Notes: a model not told the origin generated them from the letters alone. A stretch of 64,000 nt of DNA from Pseudomonas anatoliensis (GCF_017976235.1 NZ_JACVHC010000001.1:558001-622000); one strand, 5' to 3'. Counted from the first letter of the stretch, positions 17,192 through 26,112 are shown. Numbers and translations: made by a program.

Positions 17192-18564
17192 GCGAGGGAT
17201 CTCCGTAATTGGTTGAGCATGTCGACGCGGGTGATCAGGCCATGGAAGCCCGAAGCGTCGGCGATGATGGCGACGAGGCCACGGCTGAGCACCGATTCCA
17301 GCTCGGCGAGGGGGGCGTCGGGCGCGAGGGTTTGCAGTTTGTCGGTCATCACGCTGGAGACCGATTGGCTGAAGCGTGCGGCGTCCTCGTGCACTCCCAG
17401 CAAAATGTCCGATTCGTCGATCACGCCGACCAGTTGTTTGCCTTCCACCAGCACGGGCAGTTGCGAGACATCCGCCAGGCGCATGCGCTGGAAGGCGGTT
17501 AGCAGTGTGTCATCGGGGCCGACGCTGATGACACGACCGTCTTCAAAACGGCGGGCGATCAAGTCCCGCAGGTCGCCATAGCCTTTGCGCTGCAACAGGC
17601 CCTGATCGGTCATCCACTGGTCGTTGTAGACCTTCGACAAATAGCGCGTGCCGGTGTCGCAGACGAAACTCACCACGCGTTTTGGCTCGGTCTGTTCGCG
17701 GCAATAGCGCAGCGCGGCAGCGAGCAGGGTGCCTGTCGATGACCCACCGAGAATGCCCTCGGCACGCAGCAATTGACGGGCATGGTCGAAGCTTTCTTCG
17801 TCGCTGATCGAGTAGGCGTGGCGCACGCTGGAGAGGTCGGTGATCGACGGAATGAAGTCCTCGCCAATGCCTTCAACCGCCCATGAACCGGGGGTTGGCA
17901 GCGAGCCGTCGCGGCTGTATTGCGCCATCACTGAGCCGACCGGATCGGCCAGAACCATTTCCAGTTCCGGTTGCACACGTTTGAAAAAACGGGTCAGCCC
18001 GGTCAGGGTGCCGGCCGAGCCGACGCCGACCACAATTGCATCCAGATCATGTTCGGTTTGCGCCCAGATTTCCGGCGCAGTACTGCATTCATGGGCCAGC
18101 GGATTGGCCGGGTTGTTGAACTGATCGGCAAAAAATGCCCCGGGAATGTCTTTCGCCAACCGCGCGGCGACGTCTTGGTAATACTCGGGATGACCCTTGC
18201 CGACGTCGGAGCGGGTGATGTGCACCTCGGCGCCCATGGCTTTCAAGTGCAGGACTTTTTCCGTGGACATTTTGTCCGGAACCACCAGCACCACGCGATA
18301 ACCCTTGGCGCGGCCGACCAGTGCCAGGCCCAGGCCGGTATTGCCGGCGGTGGCTTCGACGATGGTGCCACCGGGAGTGAGGCGCCCGTCGCGTTCGGCG
18401 GCGTCGATCATCGCCAGACCGATTCGGTCCTTGATCGAGCCGCCGGGGTTTTGCGATTCGAGTTTGAGAAACAGTGTGCAGGGGCCGGTATCGAAGCGGG
18501 TCACTTTTACCAGCGGCGTATTTCCTATCAGCCCAAGTACGGCAGGGCGGGATTCCTTCGACAT
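17188..18564 (-). CDS. cystathionine beta-synthase
   Basis: A 458-residue enzyme: an N-terminal fold-II PLP domain (residues 1-320) and a C-terminal pair of CBS domains (about 335-455). SQNPGGSIKDRIG carries the PLP lysine, EATAGNTGLGLAL the substrate loop, and GVGSAGTLTGLTRFFK and GGSSTGTLLAAAL the phosphate/cofactor regions. It makes cystathionine from homocysteine and serine. The CBS pair may bind an adenosyl ligand for regulation, as in eukaryotic enzymes. GAGGTGA precedes the ATG. First gene of the two-gene operon. Confidence 0.92.
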   Translation of the reverse strand: MSKESRPAVLGLIGNTPLVKVTRFDTGPCTLFLKLESQNPGGSIKDRIGLAMIDAAERDGRLTPGGTIVEATAGNTGLGLALVGRAKGYRVVLVVPDKMSTEKVLHLKAMGAEVHITRSDVGKGHPEYYQDVAARLAKDIPGAFFADQFNNPANPLAHECSTAPEIWAQTEHDLDAIVVGVGSAGTLTGLTRFFKRVQPELEMVLADPVGSVMAQYSRDGSLPTPGSWAVEGIGEDFIPSITDLSSVRHAYSISDEESFDHARQLLRAEGILGGSSTGTLLAAALRYCREQTEPKRVVSFVCDTGTRYLSKVYNDQWMTDQGLLQRKGYGDLRDLIARRFEDGRVISVGPDDTLLTAFQRMRLADVSQLPVLVEGKQLVGVIDESDILLGVHEDAARFSQSVSSVMTDKLQTLAPDAPLAELESVLSRGLVAIIADASGFHGLITRVDMLNQLRRSLA

Positions 18565-18770
18565 TCTTCACCTCTTGTTGGTGATTGATCGCGTTCCATT
18601 CGCGGGGAAAAGCTCGCCTGCAACATAGGCCGTGAAGGGATCTGCCGCAACCACCCAGTGGGCTGAAAAGCTCAGCGATTTTGATCTAACTATAGAACTG
18701 AATTTGCCGAGGGGCGGGGCGTTATCAACGGGAGGAGGGCCATGCGAGTTCGAGGGCTGTACAGAAAAAA

Positions 18771-18860
18771 TGTGGGAGATGGCTTGCCAGCGATGACGGT
18801 GGGTCAGCCAGCATCAATGTCGAGTGTCCGGGCCTCATCGCTGGCAAGCCAGCTCCCACA
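18771..18860. repeat. REP pair (TGTGGGAG..GGCTTGCCAGCGATG family)
   Basis: TGTGGGAGATGGCTTGCCAG with an inverted copy CTGGCAAGCCAGCTCCCACA. The family recurs at 42552 and 61469. It sits in the 506-base gap 18565-19070, which otherwise holds an orphan terminator and the promoter of the ParD-like gene. Confidence 0.85.
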
Positions 18861-18950
18861 GGGATCAGCGGTGAAGTGTTGCTGTCATGACACTGTCATT
18901 ATTCGACAACCATACTGAGCCCAACACATCGCGTGTTCTTCAAAGTTTTT

Positions 18951-18977
18951 GGCTGCCATTTCCGGCAGCTTTTTTTT
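18951..18977 (+). terminator. orphan rho-independent terminator
   Basis: GGCTGCC and GGCAGC arms flank a short loop (ATTTCC) and are followed by eight T. No + strand gene precedes it, because cbs is transcribed away; it may end a short RNA started near 18880-18900. Confidence 0.65.
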
Positions 18978-19035
18978 GCCTGAAATTCCTTGCCTGCAGG
19001 GTTCGATTTGCAATTCCTCAACAGGCCTGGCTAAT

Positions 19036-19059
19036 ATACGAACCATATACACTTCGTAT
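19036..19059. promoter_or_regulatory. inverted repeat before the ParD-like gene, candidate operator
   Basis: ATACGAA and TTCGTAT arms, ten bases apart, end 11 bases before the ATG of the ParD-like gene. Such placement is typical of autoregulation by a ribbon-helix-helix antitoxin-like protein. Confidence 0.5.
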
Positions 19060-19070
19060 CGGATTTCACC

Positions 19071-19298
19071 ATGGGCATCGTAAAGATTTCAGAGGATATG
19101 CACGAGAATCTGCGCATCTCCAGCAACGCACTCAGCCGCTCGATCAACGCGCAAGCCGAGCACTGGATGCGCATCGGCATGCTCGCCGAACTGCACCCCA
19201 ACCTCGACCATAGCGCGATCTGCCGTTTGCTGATTCGTGCTGAACAAAACGGCGGGCTGGACCTGCAACAACTGACTCAGGAAGACGTCACGGCATGA
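19071..19298 (+). CDS. ParD-like ribbon-helix-helix protein
   Basis: A 75-residue small protein: MGIVKISEDMHENLRISSNALSRS resembles the strand-helix start of ParD-type antitoxins, followed by SINAQAEHWMRIGMLAE, seen in the ParD_like family. It overlaps the methionine aminopeptidase gene by four bases (ATGA), like an antitoxin-toxin pair, although the partner is a known housekeeping-type enzyme. It may be a DNA-binding autoregulator through the inverted repeat just upstream. No strong ribosome-binding site is visible. Confidence 0.75.
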   Translation: MGIVKISEDMHENLRISSNALSRSINAQAEHWMRIGMLAELHPNLDHSAICRLLIRAEQNGGLDLQQLTQEDVTA

Positions 19299-20086
19299 GA
19301 AACCAGATCAAGATCAACACCCCGGCCGACATCGCCCAATCGCGCGCCGCCGGCAAACTCGCCGCGCAAGTGCTGGCGATGCTGGTGCCGCACGTCAAGG
19401 CAGGCGTCACTACCGATGACCTGGATCGGTTGTGCAACGACTACATCGTCAATGTGCAGAAAGCCATTCCCGCCAATGTCGGTTATCACGGTTTCCCGAA
19501 AACCGTGTGCGCCTCGGTCAACGATGTGGTGTGCCACGGTATCCCGTCGGGCACGCCGCTCAAGGATGGCGATATCGTCAACCTCGACATCGCCGTCATC
19601 AAGGATGGCTGGTTTGGCGATACCAGCCGCATGTACGTGGTCGGGGAGGCGACGCCTGAGGCGCAGCACCTGATCAAAACGACGTACGACGCCATGTGCG
19701 CGGGCATTCGCGTAGTGCGTCCGGGCGCGACCTTGGGCGATATCGGCCATGCAATCCAGAGCCTGGCGGAGAAAGAAGGCTTCAGCGTGGTGCGTGAGTA
19801 TTGCGGCCACGGGATCGGCAAGGTTTATCACGATGACCCGCAGATCCTGCATTACGGCTTCCCGAATCAGGGCATGAAGCTCAAGGCCGGGATGATTTTT
19901 ACCGTTGAGCCGATGCTCAATGCCGGTAAACGCCATGTGAAGAACATGCCGGATGGCTGGACCGTGCTGACCAAGGATGGCTCGTTGTCGGCGCAGTGGG
20001 AGCATATGGTGGCGGTGACGGAAACGGGGTTTGAAGTGCTGACGGCTTGGCCGGATGAGATTGAGGGTTTTACCCCGATCGTCTGA
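19295..20086 (+). CDS. map: type I methionine aminopeptidase (paralogue)
   Basis: A 263-residue MetAP of the usual E. coli-like length. Metal ligands are recognisable: the two Asp in DGDIVNLDIAVIKDGWFGDTSRMY, His in GHGIGKVYHDDP, and Glu in FTVEPML and WEHMVAVTE; the substrate histidine is in NDVVCHGIP. It removes the initiator methionine from new proteins. Pseudomonads normally carry the essential map elsewhere, by rpsB, so this copy is probably an accessory paralogue. Translational coupling to a ParD-like gene suggests regulated or conditional expression. Confidence 0.9.
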   Translation: MRNQIKINTPADIAQSRAAGKLAAQVLAMLVPHVKAGVTTDDLDRLCNDYIVNVQKAIPANVGYHGFPKTVCASVNDVVCHGIPSGTPLKDGDIVNLDIAVIKDGWFGDTSRMYVVGEATPEAQHLIKTTYDAMCAGIRVVRPGATLGDIGHAIQSLAEKEGFSVVREYCGHGIGKVYHDDPQILHYGFPNQGMKLKAGMIFTVEPMLNAGKRHVKNMPDGWTVLTKDGSLSAQWEHMVAVTETGFEVLTAWPDEIEGFTPIV

Positions 20087-20101
20087 GCACCGCAAAATCA
20101 C

Positions 20102-20191
20102 TGTGGGAGCGAGCCTGCTCGCGAAGAGGCCGTATCAGTCAACATCAACATTGAATGACACACCGCATTCGCGAGCAGGCTCGCTCCCACA
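20102..20191. repeat. REP pair (GTGGGAGCGAGCCTGCTCGCG family)
   Basis: TGTGGGAGCGAGCCTGCTCG with inverted CGAGCAGGCTCGCTCCCACA. It directly precedes a second REP of another family (20207). Confidence 0.87.
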
Positions 20192-20206
20192 TTCGGAATA
20201 TATTCT

Positions 20207-20299
20207 TGTAGGAGCTGTCGAGTGAAACGAGGCTGCGATCTTTTGATCTTGTTTTTTCACAGCAAGATCAAAAGATCGCAGCCTGCGGCAGCTCCTACA
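20207..20299. repeat. REP pair (TGTAGGAGCTG family), with variant arm
   Basis: The left arm TGTAGGAGCTGTCGAGTGAA carries an insertion relative to the right arm CTGCGGCAGCTCCTACA, so the outer stem is interrupted. It lies between map and the convergent ABC ATPase gene. Confidence 0.8.
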
Positions 20300-20307
20300 G
20301 GGGGGGC

Positions 20308-21462
20308 TCAGTGGGCTCCGGCGGCTTTGTTCAGATCGCTTTCAGTCCATTCGGTGTAGACGCAAGCGTCGGCGGTGGCCCAGCGTACCTGCACCGGATC
20401 CCCAGCCTTGAGCGGCATGCCCGCCGCCGACAACGCCTTGACCGTCATCGAAGTCCCGCCCGACGTCACCACACTGCACGTCTGGCTCTCACCCAGAAAC
20501 AGCACCTCAACAACCTTCGCGGACACTTCATTCCAACCCGCCGCCAGCGGTTCGCTGATCGCTTGCGATACGCTCAACGCCTGCGCCTTTTCCGGGCGCA
20601 CCATCAGCAACACATCCTGATCAGCATGCAATCCGGCCGTCAGTCGAATCGACAACGACTGCCCTTCAAACGAAGCCGCTGCATTGCCCTGCGCCTTGAG
20701 CTTGAGGAAGTTTGAATTGCCAAGAAACGACGCGACAAAGGCATTCGGCGGGTTCTGATAAAGGTCATACCCGCTGCCCAAACCGACAATCTTGCCGTGG
20801 CTGAAAATCGCGATGCGCTGCGACAAGCGCATCGCTTCTTCCTGATCGTGGGTCACGTAGACGATGGTGATGCCCAGACGCCGATGCAACTGGCGCAGTT
20901 CATCCTGCAAATCTTCGCGCAGCTTTTTGTCCAGCGCCCCCAGCGGTTCGTCCATCAGCAGAATGCGTGGCTCGTAAACCAGTGCGCGAGCAATTGCTAC
21001 ACGCTGCTGTTGGCCACCGGACAGTTGCGAAGGGCGGCGATGGGCGAACTGTTCGAGTTGCACCAGCTTCAACATCGCATCGACACGCCGTTCGCGTTCG
21101 GCCGTAGCGAGTTTGCGGATCGCCAACGGGAACGCGATGTTGTCGCGCACCGACAGATGCGGGAACAGCGAATAACGCTGGAACACCATGCCGATGTCGC
21201 GCTTGTGCGGCGGCACGTTGACCAGCGACTGACCGTTGACGAGGATCTCGCCGCTGCTCGGCGTTTCGAAACCGGCAAGCATCGACAGCGTGGTGCTTTT
21301 GCCGGAGCCGCTGGAGCCGAGGAAGGTGAGGAATTCACCGTCCTTGATGTCCAGCGAGATGTCGTCCACGGCAGCAAAGTCGCCGTAGTGCTTGTTCAGG
21401 TTGCGCAGGCTGACCAGGGGTTTGTCGTTCTGCTGGGATGCGTCTTTGATCACGGCACTCAT
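20308..21462 (-). CDS. polyamine-type ABC transporter ATP-binding protein (PotA-like)
   Basis: A 384-residue ABC ATPase: Walker A LGSSGSGKST, Q-loop in VFQRYSLFPHLSV, signature LSGGQQQRVAIARAL, Walker B ILLMDEPLGALD, switch histidine in YVTHDQEEAM. A C-terminal TOBE domain (about residues 285-375) is typical of PotA/SpuF-type importers. It powers the permeases encoded upstream in the same operon (binding protein, permease 1, permease 2, ATPase). CAGGAG precedes the ATG. The operon carries a GntR-type operator at its head. Confidence 0.9.
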   Translation of the reverse strand: MSAVIKDASQQNDKPLVSLRNLNKHYGDFAAVDDISLDIKDGEFLTFLGSSGSGKSTTLSMLAGFETPSSGEILVNGQSLVNVPPHKRDIGMVFQRYSLFPHLSVRDNIAFPLAIRKLATAERERRVDAMLKLVQLEQFAHRRPSQLSGGQQQRVAIARALVYEPRILLMDEPLGALDKKLREDLQDELRQLHRRLGITIVYVTHDQEEAMRLSQRIAIFSHGKIVGLGSGYDLYQNPPNAFVASFLGNSNFLKLKAQGNAAASFEGQSLSIRLTAGLHADQDVLLMVRPEKAQALSVSQAISEPLAAGWNEVSAKVVEVLFLGESQTCSVVTSGGTSMTVKALSAAGMPLKAGDPVQVRWATADACVYTEWTESDLNKAAGAH

Positions 21463-21478
21463 GTCGTACTCCTGGCGC

Positions 21479-22288
21479 TCAAGCGCTGATTTCGTTGCGC
21501 CGGCGCAGAGCGGCGGCGATCACCATGACCAATACTGACAGCCCGATCAGCAGCGTCGAAGCGACGGCGATCACCGGTGTCAGGTCTTGACGCAGGGTGG
21601 TCCACATTTTTACGGGAAGGGTTTGCAGCGTCGGGCTGGCCATCATCACGCTGAGCACCACTTCGTCCCACGAAACCAGGAAGGCGAAGAGGGCGCCGGC
21701 GACCATGCCCGGACGAATCGCCGGGAACGTCACCTTGAATACCGCTTGCAGGCGTGAGGCCCCGCAGATCACCGCTGCGTCTTCAATCGACTGATCGAAC
21801 AGCTTCAACGAGTTGATGATCGAGATGATGGTGAACGGCAGTGCGACGATCACATGGCTGACGACGAAGGCGAACATCGTCCCGGTGTAACCGAGCTTGA
21901 GAAACAGCGCGTACACCGCCACGGCAATGATCACCAGCGGCACGATCATCGGCAGGGTGAACAGGCCGTAGAGCATCTCGCGGCCGGGAAAACGCCCACG
22001 CACCAAGGCAAACGCCGTCGGCAAACCGAGGGCCACGGCACAGATCGTCGTCAGTACCGCGACCTTGAGGCTGGCCGCTGCGGCGTTCATCCAGTCCGGG
22101 TTGGAGAAGAACTGGCCATACCATTTCAGCGTCCAGCCCGGTGGCGGAAACACCAGCCACTGGGATGAACCGAACGACAGCAGCACGATAAAGACGATCG
22201 GCAACAGCAAAAACAGACCGATCAACCCGGTGGTGGCGTAGAGGCCGAAACGCATGCGCCGGCTCATTGCGTTGGGAGTCAGGAGCAT
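21479..22288 (-). CDS. polyamine-type ABC transporter permease 2 (PotI-like)
   Basis: A 269-residue inner-membrane permease with six hydrophobic segments. The EAA loop is in EDAAVICGASRLQAVFKVTFPAIRPGMVAGALFAF, where it contacts the ATPase. The FPPPGWTLKWYGQFFSNPDW periplasmic stretch is typical of PotI/SpuH proteins. GAGGT precedes the ATG. Separated from the ATPase gene by 16 bases. Confidence 0.9.
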   Translation of the reverse strand: MLLTPNAMSRRMRFGLYATTGLIGLFLLLPIVFIVLLSFGSSQWLVFPPPGWTLKWYGQFFSNPDWMNAAAASLKVAVLTTICAVALGLPTAFALVRGRFPGREMLYGLFTLPMIVPLVIIAVAVYALFLKLGYTGTMFAFVVSHVIVALPFTIISIINSLKLFDQSIEDAAVICGASRLQAVFKVTFPAIRPGMVAGALFAFLVSWDEVVLSVMMASPTLQTLPVKMWTTLRQDLTPVIAVASTLLIGLSVLVMVIAAALRRRNEISA

Positions 22289-22294
22289 GTCGGC

Positions 22295-23242
22295 TTACCT
22301 CGCGTTGCTGGCGCCAACCGGGGATTCCGGCTGAAGCTTCAGGTAGAAGTAGAACAGCACCAGCGTGATCGCGATCAGCAACGCGGCGCCGGCACTGGCC
22401 AGGCCCCAATTGAGGAACGATTGCACCTGCTGAATGATGAACTCCGGCAGCATCATGTTCTGCGCCCCGCCGAGCAGCGCCGGGGTGACGTAGTAACCGA
22501 GCGACATCACGAACACCATCAAGCCGCCGGACGCCAGACCTGGCCGGCACAGCGGCAGGAACACCCGGAAGAAATTGGTCCAGGGACTGGCGCCGCAGAT
22601 CGAGCCGGCCTGCAGAATCATCGGGTCGATGGCCTGCATGGTCGCCTGCAACGGCAGCACGATGAACGGAATCATGATGTAGCTCATGCCGATCACCACA
22701 CCGGTCAGGTTGTGCACCATTTCCAGCGGCTGATCAATGATGCCCATCGCCATCAGCGCTTTGTTGATCACCCCCGAAGCTTGCAGCAGCACCAGCCACG
22801 AATAGGTGCGGGCGAGCAGGCTGGTCCACATCGACAGCAGCACGATGTTGAGAATCCAGCGCCCCCAGCCGCGTGGCACCAACGTGATCGCCCAGGCCAG
22901 CGGAAAGCCCAACAGCAGACTGAACACCGTTACCAGCCCGGCCACCGAAAAGGTGTTGAGCAGCACTCGGGCGTACGCCGAGTTAGCGAACAGTTGTTCA
23001 TAGTTGCCCAGGCCAGGCACAGGTTCCAGCACGCCGCGCAACAGCAGGCCAATCAGCGGCGCAAGAAAGAACAGGCCGAGAAACAGCAGCGCCGGGAGGA
23101 GGTTGCCGGCACCGCGCCAGCGTTGTTTGAGGGACTCGGCTTGCGGCATCGCAATCGCCTTTTTGCCTTCGGCCGAGCCGGCAGCGCGTGCGGCGCTCCC
23201 GGTGGCAGTGGAGGGACGGGACGCAGTGGCCGCCATTTTCAT
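22295..23242 (-). CDS. polyamine-type ABC transporter permease 1 (PotH-like)
   Basis: A 315-residue permease with a hydrophilic N-terminal extension (about 40 residues rich in Ala, Ser and Thr) and six hydrophobic segments. The EAA loop is QAGSICGASPWTNFFRVFLPLCRPG. I start it at the ATG at 23242, which overlaps the stop of the binding-protein gene by four bases (ATGA). It pairs with the PotI-like permease. Confidence 0.9.
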   Translation of the reverse strand: MKMAATASRPSTATGSAARAAGSAEGKKAIAMPQAESLKQRWRGAGNLLPALLFLGLFFLAPLIGLLLRGVLEPVPGLGNYEQLFANSAYARVLLNTFSVAGLVTVFSLLLGFPLAWAITLVPRGWGRWILNIVLLSMWTSLLARTYSWLVLLQASGVINKALMAMGIIDQPLEMVHNLTGVVIGMSYIMIPFIVLPLQATMQAIDPMILQAGSICGASPWTNFFRVFLPLCRPGLASGGLMVFVMSLGYYVTPALLGGAQNMMLPEFIIQQVQSFLNWGLASAGAALLIAITLVLFYFYLKLQPESPVGASNAR

Positions 23243-24264
23243 TTGACCAGCCATTCGTTCCACCGTGTCGCGATGGCCGGACCGTTCTTGGCCCAGTACG
23301 CGAAATCAAGAGTGATCTGATCCTTAGCGTAGGCAGTCGGCAGGTTGGGGGCCAGCGTCGAATCCAGACGCTCCACACTGTCGAGGTTGACCGGGGCGTA
23401 GGCGGTCAGGTTGGAGAAGTCGGCCTGGCCCTTGGCGCTGCTGGCGTTGGCCAGAAACTTCATCGCCGCGTCCTTGTTTTTCGAGCCTTTGGGAATGACC
23501 AGAATGTCGGCCATGACCAGGTTCTGTTTCCAGCTCACGCCGACTGGCGCGCCGTCTTCCTGCAAGGCGTGAACGCGGCCGTTCCAGAACTGGCCCATGC
23601 TCGCTTCGCCGGATGCCAGCAGTTGCTGCGACTGCGCGCCGCCGCCCCACCAGACGATGTTTTTCTTGATGGTGTCGAGTTTCTTGAAGGCGCGATCCAG
23701 ATCCAGCGGATAGAGCTTGTCGGCGGCTACGCCATCGGCCAGCAGCGCCAGTTCGAGTACGCCGGGGCTTGGCCATTTGTACAGGGCGCGTTTGCCGGGG
23801 TAGGTCTTCGTGTCGAACAGGGCGCTCCAGTCCTGCGGCTTGTTGGCGCCGAGTTTGCTCTCGTTGTAGCCGAGGACGAAGGAGAAGAAGAACGAGCCGA
23901 CGCCGTGATCGCTGACAAAACGCGGGTCGATTTTGTCGCGCTGGATGACTTTGAAATCGAGGGGTTCGAGCAGGCCTTCAGCCGCAGCGCGCAGGGCGAA
24001 ATCGGCTTCGACATCGACCACATCCCATTGCACGTTGCCGCTTTCAACCATGGCTTTGAGTTTGCCGTAGTCGGTCGGGCCATCCTGAACGACGGTGATG
24101 CCGCTGGCCTTGCTGAACGGATCAGCCCAGGCCTGTTTTTGCGCATCCTGGGTGCTTCCGCCCCAACTGACAAAATTCACGCTTTCGGCGGCCATTGCAG
24201 CCTGGCCGGTAACGCTGAGCAGTCCCGCAAAAAAGATCGCGGTTGCAGCTTTGTTCAACACCAT
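23239..24264 (-). CDS. ABC transporter periplasmic binding protein (PotD/PotF superfamily)
   Basis: A 341-residue secreted binding protein. The signal peptide is MVLNKAATAIFFAGLLSVTG followed by QAAMAAES; the mature start VNFVSWGGSTQDAQKQAW is typical of the putrescine/spermidine-like family but lacks the YNWADY of true polyamine binders, so the ligand may differ. A cationic or betaine ligand such as trigonelline would fit the neighbourhood; this is inference. GAGGG precedes the ATG at 24264; the longer open frame is unsupported. First gene of the importer operon. Confidence 0.87.
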   Translation of the reverse strand: MVLNKAATAIFFAGLLSVTGQAAMAAESVNFVSWGGSTQDAQKQAWADPFSKASGITVVQDGPTDYGKLKAMVESGNVQWDVVDVEADFALRAAAEGLLEPLDFKVIQRDKIDPRFVSDHGVGSFFFSFVLGYNESKLGANKPQDWSALFDTKTYPGKRALYKWPSPGVLELALLADGVAADKLYPLDLDRAFKKLDTIKKNIVWWGGGAQSQQLLASGEASMGQFWNGRVHALQEDGAPVGVSWKQNLVMADILVIPKGSKNKDAAMKFLANASSAKGQADFSNLTAYAPVNLDSVERLDSTLAPNLPTAYAKDQITLDFAYWAKNGPAIATRWNEWLVK

Positions 24265-24359
24265 GTTCACGCCCTCATTGTTGTGTTTTTGAGCGGGCTT
24301 GCGTTGTTGCCCGCCTGTCGGGAGCAGTAGATGGACGTTCGTTGGAGTGTCCGGTCTAT

Positions 24360-24383
24360 GGAATATCATATTATGGTATTCCA
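24360..24383 (-). promoter_or_regulatory. GntR-type operator, site 3
   Basis: On the minus strand the site reads TGGAATACCATAATAT followed by GATATTCC, giving outer GGAATA/TATTCC symmetry around the shared core. It lies 96 bases upstream of the binding-protein ATG. Confidence 0.65.
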
Positions 24384-24466
24384 AGCTTTCTGCAAGCACT
24401 TTGCCTGACCGGTTATCTGGCGAAGTAGTTTTTGGGGGGGCACCGAAGATGTGCAGTGGATGAAAT

Positions 24467-24599
24467 TGTGGCGAGGGGATTTATCCCCGCTGGGCTGCGG
24501 AGCAGCCCTGAAAGCGGAAAACGCGCTATTCCTGAAGGATCGCGTTGGCAGGATTTGGGGCCGCTTCGCAGCCCAACGGGGATAAATCCCCTCACCACA
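24467..24599. repeat. REP pair (TGTGGCGAGGGGATTTATCC family)
   Basis: Two inverted units 90 bases apart between the importer promoter and the 3' end of the ribB-like gene. With site 3 it accounts for the 357-base gap 24265-24621. Confidence 0.87.
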
Positions 24600-24621
24600 G
24601 GGGCTCATCGATAACTGTGGG

Positions 24622-25731
24622 TTATTCGGTGTAGGGGATGCTCTCGACCACTTCCAGGTCATACCCCGTCAACCCCGCATATTTCAGCGGCGGCCCAAGA
24701 TGGCGCAATTTGCCAACCCCAAGGTTCTGCAGAATCTGCGCCCCAGTCCCCACCTCCGAATAAATCCGCGACTGCGACCGGCTGAACTGCCGTGGCGGTT
24801 GGGTCAGTTGCGGAACCCGCTCCAGTAACGCCTGCGAAGACTCATGATTGGCCAGCACCACAACCACTCCATGCCCTTCAGCCGCGACCCGCTGCAGCGC
24901 CGCCCACAGCGTCCAGTTGCTTGGCCCGCTGTAGTCGGCACCGACCAGATCACGCAGCGGATCGATCACGTGCACGCGCACCAGCGTCGGTTCCTCACGG
25001 CGCACGTCACCCATGACCATCGCCATGTGCACGCCGCCCTCGATACGGTCTTCAAAGGTGATCAGGCGGAACGTGCCATGCACCGTCGGCAGGTCGCGTT
25101 CGCCAATACGTTCGATGGTGTGCTCGGTGCTCAAACGATGGTGGATCAGGTCGGCAATGGTGCCGATCTTGATCCCGTGCTGGCGCGCAAACACTTCCAG
25201 ATCCGGGCGACGAGCCATGGTGCCGTCGTCGTTCATCACTTCGACGATGACCGAGGCCGGCGTAAAACCGGCCAGTCTGGCCAGATCGCAACCTGCCTCC
25301 GTATGGCCGGCGCGGGTCAGCACGCCACCTTCCTTGGCGCGCAGCGGGAAGATGTGGCCGGGCTGCACCAGGTCTTCGGCGCTGGCGTTCGGGGCCACCG
25401 CGGCTGCCACCGTGCAGGCGCGATCCGCTGCAGAAATACCGGTGGTCACGCCAACCGCCGCTTCAATCGACACGGTAAACGCGGTGCTGAACACGCTGCC
25501 ATTGCTCGGCACCATCTGCTCCAGACCTAGCCGCTGGCAATGTTCGTCGGTCAACGTCAGGCAGATCAGGCCGCGTGCTTCACGGGCCATGAAACTGATC
25601 GCCTCGGGCGTGCAACAGTCGGCGGCCAGCAACAGGTCGCCTTCGTTTTCCCGATCTTCGTCATCGACCAGCAAGACCATTTTGCCGAGGCGATAATCTG
25701 CGATGATTTCTTCGATGCTGTTGAAGGCCAT
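24622..25731 (-). CDS. 3,4-dihydroxy-2-butanone 4-phosphate synthase with degenerate GTP cyclohydrolase II domain (RibBX-like)
   Basis: A 369-residue two-domain protein. The N-terminal domain (about 1-205) keeps the synthase motifs [12 protein letters not shown] and [11 protein letters not shown], so it should make the four-carbon riboflavin precursor from ribulose 5-phosphate. In the C-terminal GTP cyclohydrolase II-like domain the zinc-binding cysteines are missing: the region that normally reads like CLTGDVFGSLRCDCG is here [17 protein letters not shown]. Such hybrids (RibBX) are known in proteobacteria. As a paralogue within a flavin-monooxygenase cluster, with operator site 4 upstream, it probably raises flavin supply during catabolism. 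Confidence 0.87.
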   Translation of the reverse strand: MAFNSIEEIIADYRLGKMVLLVDDEDRENEGDLLLAADCCTPEAISFMAREARGLICLTLTDEHCQRLGLEQMVPSNGSVFSTAFTVSIEAAVGVTTGISAADRACTVAAAVAPNASAEDLVQPGHIFPLRAKEGGVLTRAGHTEAGCDLARLAGFTPASVIVEVMNDDGTMARRPDLEVFARQHGIKIGTIADLIHHRLSTEHTIERIGERDLPTVHGTFRLITFEDRIEGGVHMAMVMGDVRREEPTLVRVHVIDPLRDLVGADYSGPSNWTLWAALQRVAAEGHGVVVVLANHESSQALLERVPQLTQPPRQFSRSQSRIYSEVGTGAQILQNLGVGKLRHLGPPLKYAGLTGYDLEVVESIPYTE

Positions 25732-25763
25732 GCTGGACTCTCAGTGTTTGTTGGAAATATTAT

Positions 25764-25779
25764 TGGTATACCATAATAC
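25764..25779. promoter_or_regulatory. GntR-type operator, site 4
   Basis: TGGTATACCATAATAC lies in the 69-base region between the divergent ribB-like gene and the DUF1330 gene, so one site could control both. Confidence 0.68.
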
Positions 25780-25800
25780 ATAATCATCAAAGAGGTCACT

Positions 25801-26094
25801 ATGAAGGCGTACTGGATTGCTCACGTAGACATTGCCGATCCCGACCACTACAGCCAATACACCCAGCGCGGGCCGAAGGCGTTTGCGGAGTTTGGTGGGC
25901 GGTTCTTGGCCAGAGGCGGTCGCAGCGAGGCGATGGAAGGACGCAAGACCCCGCAGCGCAGCGTGGTGATCGAGTTTGATAGCTATGAACAAGCGGTGGC
26001 GTGCTACCACTCGGCGGCGTATCAAGAGGCGAAAAGTTACCGCGAGGGATGGGCGAGGGCGGAAATCATCATTGTCGAAGGCATCGCCCCCTAA
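25801..26094 (+). CDS. DUF1330 domain protein
   Basis: A 97-residue protein with the ferredoxin-like DUF1330 pattern: KAYWIAHVDIADPDHYSQYTQ at the start, then GGRFLARGGR and RSVVIEFDSYEQAVACYHSAAYQEAKSYR. Function is unknown; relatives often sit in catabolic clusters. It shares the operator-bearing promoter region with the divergent ribB-like gene. AGAGGTCACT precedes the ATG. Confidence 0.85.
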   Translation: MKAYWIAHVDIADPDHYSQYTQRGPKAFAEFGGRFLARGGRSEAMEGRKTPQRSVVIEFDSYEQAVACYHSAAYQEAKSYREGWARAEIIIVEGIAP

Positions 26095-26112
26095 CCGAAC
26101 ATACGATCACCC

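Noticed and set aside
16019..18564. O-acetylserine/cysteine synthase plus methionine gamma-lyase pair
   Set aside because: The upstream enzyme has a C-terminal CBS-domain pair and beta-synthase length, and the coupled partner is of cystathionine gamma-lyase/synthase type, so transsulfuration fits better.
23188..24330. 380-codon open frame on the + strand
   Set aside because: Antisense to the ABC binding-protein gene; no recognisable domain.
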